Below are positions 9,419 through 17,869 of a stretch of 41,807 bases of DNA, one piece after another. The stretch is from JAQVEB01 sp028698105 (GTDB lineage Bacteria; Bacteroidota; Bacteroidia; Bacteroidales; Dysgonomonadaceae). Location of the stretch: assembly GCA_964293155.1 (NCBI GenBank), contig CAXYYA010000035.1, positions 1 through 41,807 of the forward strand. The letters run 5' to 3'. The notes below the pieces were generated by a model, which did not search any database, had not been told where the DNA came from, and saw only the letters and a list, made by a program, of their open reading frames with translations. Positions within the stretch are counted from its first letter, which is position 1; each line of letters opens with the position of its first letter. The position numbers and the translations under genes were made by a program.

Positions 9419-9622
9419 CATATAATTTGGTATGTATTGAACGTAGTTATGAGTTCGACTCATTAAAAGTATCTTGAAAAATGAAAAAGACGTGAATGGT
9501 GGTAATCAATGCGTATTGTGAAATGAATGTATAGAGAAAGTGTGTGATACTGTGAAAGTAATAATTAAAAAATTAATTAATTAAACATTCTGAGAGATTT
9601 ATTAAACGATTAAAAATTGAGT
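9411..9622 (+). other. Long 5' leader of susC2
   Basis: About 210 bases separate the predicted start site from the ATG at 9623, with no gene. A compact hairpin ATGAGT-TCG-ACTCAT occurs at 9449-9463. The rest is A/T-rich. No known riboswitch fold was recognised. The sequence between 9089 and 9375 holds only the distal operator candidate; no terminator for the regulator gene was found. Confidence 0.4.
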
Positions 9623-12600
9623 ATGAAAAAGAAAGTTAATCTGTTATTATTTCTATTCTTAGTAAGTATAGGAATTACGATGGCACAGACCCGGGTAACG
9701 GGAAAAGTAACGGATGCTGCCGGAGAACCCGTAATTGGGGCATCCATTCAAATTAAAGGAACCGGGCAGGGAACCGTTACCGATATTGACGGTAACTTCT
9801 CGTTATCGGCCCCGGCAAACGGAACGCTGGTAGTTTCGTATGTGGGTATGAAAACGCAGGAGGTTCCGGTAACATTGAATCCTCGTATCGTTTTACAAGC
9901 CGATACGGAGTTGTTGGATGAAGTAGTCGTTGTAGGTTACGGAACACAACGGAAAGAAAATTTAACCGGTGCAGTTTCATCTGTGGATGTAAACAAGGCA
10001 TTGGATAGTCGTCCCGTTGCCGATGTGGGACGTGGATTGCAAGGCACTACACCGGGCTTGAACATTGTTATTCCGAATGCGGAAGTAGGTTCAGATCCGC
10101 TTATTAAAGTCCGCGGACAGATCGGATCATTAAGAGGATCTTCTTCTCCGCTCATTTTATTGGATAACGTGGAAATACCGAGTTTGCAGATGGTAAACCC
10201 GAACGATATTGAGTCAATCTCTGTATTAAAAGACGCTGCCTCAGCTTCTATTTACGGTGCTAAAGGAGCTTTCGGAGTAATATTGATCACCTCTAAAAAA
10301 GGAGCAAGGCAAGAAAGCGTGAATGTACAATATTCCAATAATTTTTCATGGCAAAATGTTGCTAAACCGATTGATATGGCAGGAATTGACGGGCTTGAAT
10401 ACTCGCTTCTGGCTACCGAAAGAGTTGGCGGTACATTTACGGGTGCTTTTTGGAAAGTGAACAGGGATAGTTATGAGAAAGCACTCGAATGGCAAAACAA
10501 ATGGGGAGGAATCGTCGGACAAGACGCCCCGATGATGTATGGACGCGATTGGGTGCGCTCGGTTGAAGGATATAAATACGGTTATCGGATTTACAATACA
10601 TTTAATTACATGGTAAGAGAATGGGCTCCCACTCAAAACCATGATCTCTCGATCTCGGGAAAAAGCGGGAAGGTTTCGTATAACATCGGGCTAGGTTACC
10701 TTAATCAAAACGGTATGCTAAAACCTGCCCAGCACGATGATTTTAAGAAATACAACGCTTCGTTGAGGTTAAGTACTGAGTTAAACAAATACGTAACGGC
10801 CCGAATGGGGGTTATATATTCCAACAGGAATAAACGATATCCTTTTGCCACTGCCTCCACAACTGCCGACCCTTGGTACTATCTGTATCGTTGGAGCCAA
10901 CTCTATCCGTTTTCAACCGAAGCAGGGGATCCGGTCAGAAGCCCTGCCACCGAAATGGCACAAGCTAACACAGCTAACAGACAAGACAATTATGCCAACA
11001 TAAATTTAGGCGCTACGTTAAAACTTACGAATAACTGGACGGCCGATTTTGATTACACGTACGCCAATAGCCAGTATATTTACAATGCGCCCGGCACGAG
11101 ATTCACTGCCCGCGATTCGTGGAGTGGGGCCGTAGCGAGCCTCGACGCAAACGGAAAGCAAATATATGTGAACGGAGATGGAGTGGAAGTCCCCGAAGGA
11201 AGCGCCGGAGCAATTAAGAAATATGAACTTCAGATGTATGAGTACACTGCTCATGGGAATAATCCCGATAGAGTTTACCGTTTGACAAATAATGGCGTAC
11301 AAAATACGTTTAACGTTTACACCACGTACAATTTAAATTTAACCGATCTGCATAACTTTAAATTTATGTTGGGAATGAACAGGGTAACCAATGACGAAAA
11401 AAGCAACTGGTCACAAATTACAGACATAATTGACATCACCAACCCGCAGTTTGGACTTACAATGGGAACCCAAACAGCAGGGGGTGGCACCTGGTGGGAA
11501 GCACAATTGGGCTATTTCGGAAGAATTAACTATGCTTTTATGAATAAATATCTCCTCGAAGCGAACTTGAGATACGACGGAACATCGAAGTTCCCAACTT
11601 CACTTAAATGGAGATGGTTTCCTTCCTTCTCCGCAGGGTGGATTGTTACGGAAGAACCTTGGATGCAATGGTCTTCAGATGTTTTGTCTTCGTTAAAATT
11701 CAGGGGATCCTGGGGTACTATCGGCGACCAAACCGTGAGCAACGATTTATACGTTCCTACTATAGGTATCGGCCAAATTACATGGATTGGAGCCAATGGG
11801 CAAAAGGTGGTAGCTGCAGGAACACCGGCAGCCGTGTCGCCATTTATTACGTGGCAAGATATTACAACGCTCGATTTCGGAGTTGATATGCGTTTGTTCA
11901 AAAACAGACTTGGTTTTGTTTTCGATTGGTACCGCAGAGACACCGAAAACATGATCGTTCCCGGAGAAGGCGTGGCATTAACTTACGGAACCGGTGCGCC
12001 TCAGGGCAACTACGGCTCGTTGAGAACCCATGGTTGGGAATTAGCAGTTGACTTTAACCATCAATTCGATAACGGGTTAAGAATTAATCTTATGGGTACT
12101 TTATCCGATGCAACAACCAAAATCACAAAATATGGTGATACAAAAAGTATAAACAGTTGGTATGTAGGAAAAACATACGGTGAAATTTGGGGTTACGAAA
12201 CCGACCGGCTCTATCAAAAAGATGATTTTGTGCTGGACGCCGACGGACAACCTAAGATCATTACCCTTACCGAAAGCGAGAGCGCGTTGTATGCCGGCAA
12301 AAAAGCCTACTTGTTGTCAGATAAGGATGGAAAACCTGTTTATCAAGCCTTCCTGCAAAACAGCAGCAATTTCTACTTTGGCCCCGGCGATGTTAAATTC
12401 AAGGATCTGAACGGTGATGGTGAAATTAACAATGGCAGCCAACAAATTGATGATTACGGCGATTTAAAAGTTATCGGAAACTCAACTCCCCGTTACGAAT
12501 ACGGATTCCGTATTGGAGCAAACTGGAAGGGCGTTGATTTTTCCACTTTCTTCCAGGGGATCGGAAGTCGTCAGATATGGGGAGGCGGAAACTTAGCGAT

Positions 12601-13021
12601 TCCGGGATTCAACGTTTCAGACGGTGCAATGCCCCAAACCTTCGCTTCTGAATTCTGGAGAGAGGATAGAACAGGCGCCTATTATCCTCGTCCGTACAAT
12701 ATGGCAGGATCAAATTCGGGAAATAATATGCAGGTACAATCGAGATATCTTTTGGATATGTCTTATCTGAGGTTGAAGAATGTTACTTTGGGTTACACTT
12801 TCACGGACAATTATCTGCAAAGATTACTCATGAAGAGTGCACGCATATACGTTTCTTTAGAGAACTTCGCCACGTTCGATAACCTACGCGGATTACCCAT
12901 TGATCCGGAGGTAATTTCCGGGTACTCAATGTTTAACACGAGTAATTATAATTCAAGTCGTACGGGTGTTGGTACGCCGGCGTTTAAATCCGTATCGTTT
13001 GGTTTGCAGTTGAACTTTTAA
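9623..13021 (+). CDS. SusC/RagA-family TonB-dependent glycan transporter (pair 2)
   Basis: A 1132-residue outer-membrane importer. It shows a signal peptide (about 1-22, ending TMAQ), a carboxypeptidase-D regulatory-like domain (about 24-98), a TonB-box-like LLDEVVVVGYGTQRKENLTG, a plug domain (about 115-225, with NPNDIESISVLKDAASASIYG), and a barrel ending KSVSFGLQLNF with terminal Phe. Near residues 920-950 it has a calcium-loop-like FKDLNGDGEINNGS, common in larger SusC proteins. The start is ATG 9623; a TTG two codons earlier is unlikely. It precedes susD2 by 12 bases. Outside the N-terminal module it is clearly different from the first SusC, so a different ligand or chain length is likely (inference). 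Confidence 0.95.
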   Translation: MKKKVNLLLFLFLVSIGITMAQTRVTGKVTDAAGEPVIGASIQIKGTGQGTVTDIDGNFSLSAPANGTLVVSYVGMKTQEVPVTLNPRIVLQADTELLDEVVVVGYGTQRKENLTGAVSSVDVNKALDSRPVADVGRGLQGTTPGLNIVIPNAEVGSDPLIKVRGQIGSLRGSSSPLILLDNVEIPSLQMVNPNDIESISVLKDAASASIYGAKGAFGVILITSKKGARQESVNVQYSNNFSWQNVAKPIDMAGIDGLEYSLLATERVGGTFTGAFWKVNRDSYEKALEWQNKWGGIVGQDAPMMYGRDWVRSVEGYKYGYRIYNTFNYMVREWAPTQNHDLSISGKSGKVSYNIGLGYLNQNGMLKPAQHDDFKKYNASLRLSTELNKYVTARMGVIYSNRNKRYPFATASTTADPWYYLYRWSQLYPFSTEAGDPVRSPATEMAQANTANRQDNYANINLGATLKLTNNWTADFDYTYANSQYIYNAPGTRFTARDSWSGAVASLDANGKQIYVNGDGVEVPEGSAGAIKKYELQMYEYTAHGNNPDRVYRLTNNGVQNTFNVYTTYNLNLTDLHNFKFMLGMNRVTNDEKSNWSQITDIIDITNPQFGLTMGTQTAGGGTWWEAQLGYFGRINYAFMNKYLLEANLRYDGTSKFPTSLKWRWFPSFSAGWIVTEEPWMQWSSDVLSSLKFRGSWGTIGDQTVSNDLYVPTIGIGQITWIGANGQKVVAAGTPAAVSPFITWQDITTLDFGVDMRLFKNRLGFVFDWYRRDTENMIVPGEGVALTYGTGAPQGNYGSLRTHGWELAVDFNHQFDNGLRINLMGTLSDATTKITKYGDTKSINSWYVGKTYGEIWGYETDRLYQKDDFVLDADGQPKIITLTESESALYAGKKAYLLSDKDGKPVYQAFLQNSSNFYFGPGDVKFKDLNGDGEINNGSQQIDDYGDLKVIGNSTPRYEYGFRIGANWKGVDFSTFFQGIGSRQIWGGGNLAIPGFNVSDGAMPQTFASEFWREDRTGAYYPRPYNMAGSNSGNNMQVQSRYLLDMSYLRLKNVTLGYTFTDNYLQRLLMKSARIYVSLENFATFDNLRGLPIDPEVISGYSMFNTSNYNSSRTGVGTPAFKSVSFGLQLNF

Positions 13022-13033
13022 AATAATAGAAAG

Positions 13034-14893
13034 ATGAAAAAATATATATCAATTTTATTGTTTATCGTTGCGCTTGTCCTTGTGTCATGTAACGACAATG
13101 TATTGGATCGTCCCCAATTAAATGATCTGAACGACGAAACGTACTGGAAAGACGAAACGCAGTTACGATTGTTTGCAAACGGGTACTATCCCAACTATTT
13201 TCCGGGGTATAATTCGAGTTGGTCTGTAGATTATGCTCCCTTAAGAGGATATTACTTCTCGGATGATTTTTCGTCAACGGGAACTCAGTCGCATTTTGAG
13301 TCGAACGTTCCTTCGAGCAGAGGATCCACATCGGAGACCCCCTCAATGTTAAGTCAGTATTCCGGCCCCAGTTGGAACTTTGCATGGGTTAGAAAAACGA
13401 ATTTATTTATCAACCGGATAGAAACCGTTACTAAAGCTAACATCACGGATGAAGCTTACAAACATTGGATGGGCGTAGCCCGTTTCTTTAGGGGATATGA
13501 ATATTATCGTTTGGTTAGCGTTTTTGGTGATGTGCCGTATTACGGCGAATTGTTTAATGAAACCGACTACGATGTAATGTACAAAGACAGAACACCACGT
13601 GCGGAAGTAATGGATAAAGTGTACGATGATTTGAAATATGCAATGGAAAATATCAGGGCTAATGATGGCGATTTATACTTAAATAAATACATTGCAGCCG
13701 GATTTATCGCACGTTTTATGCTTTTTGAAGGAACATGGGAAAAATATCATAACGGCGATCAGGCAAGGGCAAAAAAATATCTGGAATTTGCTGTAGAAGC
13801 AGGCAACCTGGTTATTAACAGTGGAAAATACAAGATATCCAGTGATTTCAGAAGCTTGTTTGGTTCAAGCGATTTGAAAGGAAATCAGGAAGTATTGCTT
13901 TATCGTCACTACGATGCCGCATTAAGCGTATCACATGCTGTGGCCTCTTATTCCAATGGTATAGAAGGACAGCCAACAGCACCAAATCTTTCGCTCGCGA
14001 AAGCATTTATTTGCAATGACGGGCAGCCTTATCAGTTATCAGCGGTTCCTAATGCGGAAATACTGGATATTACAAATATGATCAAAACGCGTGACCCTCG
14101 TTTTGAAGCTACATTTTGGGATAAGCCTAAGCCGCAATCTTCTTCATTGCTTTATGCCTGTAAATTCATCAGCAGGGAAGGTACAACATACGCAGAAGGA
14201 GAAGTGAACGCTGGTAAAACACTCCCTCCTCAATTTGGAAGTGTTACCAACGATAACGATTATCCCGTGTTACGTTACGCCGGTGTTTTATTGGACTGGA
14301 TTGAAGCCAAGGCTGAATTGGCAACGATGGGCGGGGCAGCCGTAACGCAAGCCGACATTGATAAATCAATTAATGCGATAAGAAATCGTCCACTTGACGC
14401 AGTTGCCGTCGGTAAAGGTGTGAAGAAAACGGCTCCGATGCAACTGGCAACTCTTCCTGACGATCCCGCAAGAGATACGGATGTTCCGGCTCTTATATGG
14501 GAAATAAGAAGAGAACGCCGCATGGAATTCGTATATGAAGACACGCGCTTGTTAGACATTAAGCGATGGAAAAAAATTCAATACATGAACGGTACAACTC
14601 ACCCCGATAATCTAATGGGTTTGTGGATTGATGTTCCGAAAGAATTGCCATCGTTCCTTGATCCGAAAAACAAAAAAGAAGGCAAACTGAAGGTAATGAA
14701 AGCCGATGGTACGATCGTTACATTTGATGGAACGAATGGCAGCGAGATGGTAGGTTTTTATATGATCGAGAACGCTACAGACAGGAACGAATTTGGCGAC
14801 AAGGTTTATATGTCTCCCGTAGGAAAAGCTCAAATTGATCAATACACGGAAAAAGGTTATACATTAACCCAAACTGTTGGATGGACAAATTAA
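13034..14893 (+). CDS. SusD/RagB-family glycan-binding lipoprotein (pair 2)
   Basis: A 619-residue lipoprotein with lipobox LVSC (Cys19) followed by NDNVLDRPQLNDLNDETYWK, the usual opening of the classical SusD/RagB family. TPR-like helices are indicated by KHWMGVARFFRGYEYYRLV and by YAGVLLDWIEAKAELATMGG. The C-terminal IRRERRMEFVYEDTRLLDIK is a strong RagB/SusD signature. It is the partner of the SusC immediately upstream and is closed by a terminator 20 bases after the stop. The two SusD proteins of this locus belong to different subfamilies, so the pairs were not made by a simple tandem duplication. Confidence 0.95.
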   Translation: MKKYISILLFIVALVLVSCNDNVLDRPQLNDLNDETYWKDETQLRLFANGYYPNYFPGYNSSWSVDYAPLRGYYFSDDFSSTGTQSHFESNVPSSRGSTSETPSMLSQYSGPSWNFAWVRKTNLFINRIETVTKANITDEAYKHWMGVARFFRGYEYYRLVSVFGDVPYYGELFNETDYDVMYKDRTPRAEVMDKVYDDLKYAMENIRANDGDLYLNKYIAAGFIARFMLFEGTWEKYHNGDQARAKKYLEFAVEAGNLVINSGKYKISSDFRSLFGSSDLKGNQEVLLYRHYDAALSVSHAVASYSNGIEGQPTAPNLSLAKAFICNDGQPYQLSAVPNAEILDITNMIKTRDPRFEATFWDKPKPQSSSLLYACKFISREGTTYAEGEVNAGKTLPPQFGSVTNDNDYPVLRYAGVLLDWIEAKAELATMGGAAVTQADIDKSINAIRNRPLDAVAVGKGVKKTAPMQLATLPDDPARDTDVPALIWEIRRERRMEFVYEDTRLLDIKRWKKIQYMNGTTHPDNLMGLWIDVPKELPSFLDPKNKKEGKLKVMKADGTIVTFDGTNGSEMVGFYMIENATDRNEFGDKVYMSPVGKAQIDQYTEKGYTLTQTVGWTN

Positions 14894-14912
14894 GGGAATT
14901 TTGGTAATTTTT

Positions 14913-14946
14913 AAAAGCAACCTCATTATGGGGTTGCTTTTCTTTT
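14913..14946 (+). terminator. Rho-independent terminator after susD2
   Basis: AAAAGCAACC pairs with GGTTGCTTTT around a 9-base loop, then a T-rich tail. It separates susC2-susD2 from the GH9 gene. Confidence 0.87.
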
Positions 14947-14992
14947 TCATTCATTTTTCGTATCTTGCAATCCCAATTAAAAAGCTATTCTT

Positions 14993-17461
14993 ATGAAAAA
15001 AATCTTTTTTTCTTTCATCTTTTTACTTCCCGCAATGTTGTTTGCACAAACGAGTTGGATACGTGTCAACCAGATCGGTTATCTGGAAGATGATGTGAAA
15101 GCGGCCGTGTGGGTCAGTAAAGAAAATAAACCGGTTACGAAATTCGAAATCGTGGATGCCGACTCAAAAAAAGTGGTCTATACCGGAATGAACATCAAGC
15201 AAACCGGTAAGCAATGGGCGTTTGAATCGTCTGCACGATTGTATTTCTCCGAATTCAACACTCCCGGCAGTTACTTTATTCAGGTGGGAGACATAAAATC
15301 CGTTCCGTTCAAAATCGGTAACGATGTGTATGCCGATGCATCGGAAATTCCGTTGAAATACATGCGTCAGCAACGATGCGGCTACAACCCGTTCCTGAAA
15401 GATTCGTGCCACGTGTACGGCGTGGTAACGGTGGGAGATCCTGACGGAAAACGCGATGGCGAACACCGCAATATTTGGGGTGGCTGGCACGATGCATCGG
15501 ATTACCTGCAATACGTGGCCACGTCGGCTAACGCCGTATATCAGATGTTGTTTGCCTACACGCAGCATCCCGAATCCTTCGGCGATAAGTACGACGCAAA
15601 TGGGGACGAAGGTTCAAACGGCATTCCCGATATTCTGGACGAAGCCAAATGGGGATTGGATTGGTTAGTGCGCATGAATCCCGATTCCAGCACATATTTC
15701 AATCAGTTGGCTGACGATCGCGACCATATCGGGTTCACGCTCCCCAACGAACAAAAAGTGGATTATGGCTGGGGTGCCGGGAAAGAACGGCCGGTGTATT
15801 TCGTCAGTCCCAAACCGCAGGGATTGCAAAAATATAAAAACAGGAGTACGGGAATGGCATCTACGCTCGGGAAATACGCGTCATCGTTTTCATTGGGCGC
15901 CAAGGTATTATCAGAATATTATCCCGAATTCTCCGAAATGTTGGTGCAAAAAGCCAAAGATGCGTACAGGAAAGGGGCGGCAAACCCCGGCGTTTCGCAA
16001 ACTGCGCCCGGCGGTGCACCTTATTTCTACGAAGAAGATAACTGGGCTGACGATATGCAACTGGCGGCTGCCGAAATGTACTCCACTTTCGGACAAAAAG
16101 AATACCTCACGCAAGCGATAAATTACGGTCGGTTAGAGCCAGTAACGCCCTGGATGGGAGCCGATTCCGCGCGTCATTACCAATGGTATCCGTTCGTGAA
16201 TCTGGGAAATTATCGTTTGGCGGTGCAAAATAACGATTTGCGTGCGCAAAAGGAGTTTATTCGGAACATGAAAACCGGCTTGCAGCGCGTGAAGGACAGG
16301 GCAGGGGACAACGCCTTTATGAACGGAATTCCGTTTATCTGGTGCTCCAATAACCTCACGATGGGTTTCATCACGCAATGCCGGTTATATAACGAAATTA
16401 CGGGGGATGATTCGTATCTCGAAATCGAAACCGCCATGCGCGACTGGCTTTTCGGTTGCAATCCGTGGGGAACATCCATGATTGTGGGTTACCCCGCACA
16501 CGGCGATACGCCCGTTGATCCGCATTCGGCGTTCACGCATTTAAAGCAATATCCCATTACCGGCGGAATTGTGGACGGCCCCATTTACAACTCCATTTTC
16601 AGCGGCCTTATCGGAATTTATCTCTCGAAAGAAGATGTTTATGCGCCGTTTCAATCGGATTACGTGGTGTATCACGACGATTATGCCGATTATTCCACCA
16701 ACGAACCCACAATGGACGGAACAGCTTCGATGACGTATTATTTCGGATATTTAACTGCGCAAGCCAAAAAAACAGAAAAAGTGTTGGACGGAATTATACG
16801 GGGAAATCCCACCGAAAAGAAAATCGCCCTTGTGTTCACCGGACACGAATTTGCCGATGGCAGCAATACAATTCTGAAAACGCTGAAAAAACAAAATGTG
16901 AAAGGCAGTTTTTTCCTCACGGGCGATTTTTATCGGAAATACGCTTCCTTAACCCGAAACCTGCAAAAACAGGGGCATTATCTGGCGCCGCATTCCGATA
17001 AGCATTTGCTGTACGCCGATTGGGACGACCGCAGCAAAACGCTGGTTTCGAAAGATGAGTTCGAAAAAGATTTGAACGATAATTACGCTGCCATGCAAAA
17101 AGCAGGTGTGAAAATCAGCGAGCCGCGCTACTATATGCCGCCTTTCGAATGGTACAATCAGCAAATCAGCGATTGGGCAAAACCAATGGGTGTTCGGATC
17201 GTGAACTTCACGCCCGGAACCACTTCTAACGCTGATTATACCATGCCCGATATGAAAAACTACATTTCTTCCGAAACCATTTATAACAATATTTTGGCGT
17301 ACGAAAAGAAAAATAAACTGAACGGCTTTTTGCTTTTATCGCACATCGGTACCGATCCCAAACGAACCGACAAGTTTTACAATCGGCTGGATAATTTAAT
17401 CAAAGAATTGAAAAAACGAGGGTACGAGTTTGTACGGGTGGATGAGTTGTTGGGAAAGTGA
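14993..17461 (+). CDS. Secreted GH9 glycosidase fused to a polysaccharide-deacetylase-like domain
   Basis: An 822-residue enzyme. Signal peptide about 1-19 (MLFAQ), with no lipobox, so periplasmic or secreted. Residues about 20-108 are the Ig-like domain found ahead of many GH9 modules (WIRVNQIGYLEDDVKAAVW). Residues about 115-590 are the GH9 (alpha/alpha)6 barrel, with the nucleophile-water aspartates D167 and D170 in GGWHDASDY and the acid E571 in TNEPTMD. Residues about 608-820 resemble NodB/CE4 deacetylases: the metal motif HSDKH (H667, H671) is intact, but motif 1 is TGHEFADG instead of TFDDG. GH9 members cut beta-1,4-glucans or act on glucosamine-containing chains; coupling to a deacetylase favours an N-acetylated substrate (inference). 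It may belong with the preceding SusCD pair. Confidence 0.88.
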   Translation: MKKIFFSFIFLLPAMLFAQTSWIRVNQIGYLEDDVKAAVWVSKENKPVTKFEIVDADSKKVVYTGMNIKQTGKQWAFESSARLYFSEFNTPGSYFIQVGDIKSVPFKIGNDVYADASEIPLKYMRQQRCGYNPFLKDSCHVYGVVTVGDPDGKRDGEHRNIWGGWHDASDYLQYVATSANAVYQMLFAYTQHPESFGDKYDANGDEGSNGIPDILDEAKWGLDWLVRMNPDSSTYFNQLADDRDHIGFTLPNEQKVDYGWGAGKERPVYFVSPKPQGLQKYKNRSTGMASTLGKYASSFSLGAKVLSEYYPEFSEMLVQKAKDAYRKGAANPGVSQTAPGGAPYFYEEDNWADDMQLAAAEMYSTFGQKEYLTQAINYGRLEPVTPWMGADSARHYQWYPFVNLGNYRLAVQNNDLRAQKEFIRNMKTGLQRVKDRAGDNAFMNGIPFIWCSNNLTMGFITQCRLYNEITGDDSYLEIETAMRDWLFGCNPWGTSMIVGYPAHGDTPVDPHSAFTHLKQYPITGGIVDGPIYNSIFSGLIGIYLSKEDVYAPFQSDYVVYHDDYADYSTNEPTMDGTASMTYYFGYLTAQAKKTEKVLDGIIRGNPTEKKIALVFTGHEFADGSNTILKTLKKQNVKGSFFLTGDFYRKYASLTRNLQKQGHYLAPHSDKHLLYADWDDRSKTLVSKDEFEKDLNDNYAAMQKAGVKISEPRYYMPPFEWYNQQISDWAKPMGVRIVNFTPGTTSNADYTMPDMKNYISSETIYNNILAYEKKNKLNGFLLLSHIGTDPKRTDKFYNRLDNLIKELKKRGYEFVRVDELLGK

Positions 17462-17491
17462 ATGTGCCGCATTCCGCGCGGAGTTAGTTGC

Positions 17492-17833
17492 TGTCTCAAA
17501 AGTATTACTGTAGTTTCATTTCGTCATTTTGAGTCCCCACCCAAAAATTGGGCATAAAGAGGGAATGACATGAATAATAATTAAATAGATGCCTCCTTTC
17601 GTCGGCCCCGATAATCGGGATTTCCGCTTTGCTCCAACATGACAACCGATTCGAAGCCCAACTATGTGCGGTTGTCATTTCGGACGAAGTGAGAAATCTA
17701 TAATAACTTAAAATCTGCTATCAAATTGTCATTCTGAATGGAGCTTTAGCGAAATGAAGAATCTATTTAGCTTGACAACATAGATGTTTCACTTCGTTCA
17801 ACAAAATGAAAGTACGGTGATACTTTTGAGACA
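17492..17833. repeat. 342-bp non-coding element with terminal inverted repeats, copy 1
   Basis: The ends form a TIR of about 33 bp with 4 mismatches: TGTCTCAAAAGTAT at 17492-17505 and ATACTTTTGAGACA at 17820-17833, extended inward by GTAGTTTCATTT/AAATGAAAGTAC. Inside are a small palindrome CCCAAAAATTGGG and REP-like phrases of the type TCATT-(T/C)-x-GAAG-x-GAGAAATCT. No coding potential and no clear target-site duplication. It fills most of the 408-base gap between the GH9 gene and the converging symporter gene. A second, diverged copy lies at about 25710-25987. A MITE or other miniature mobile repeat is the best description. Confidence 0.7.
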
Positions 17834-17869
17834 ACCTCATCACAACGTCGCTCTTCGGATGACGCCTGT

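Noticed and set aside
17492..17833. A CRISPR array or small RNA gene in the gap after the GH9 gene
   Set aside because: There are no regularly spaced repeats; the structure is a pair of terminal inverted repeats with REP-like phrases.
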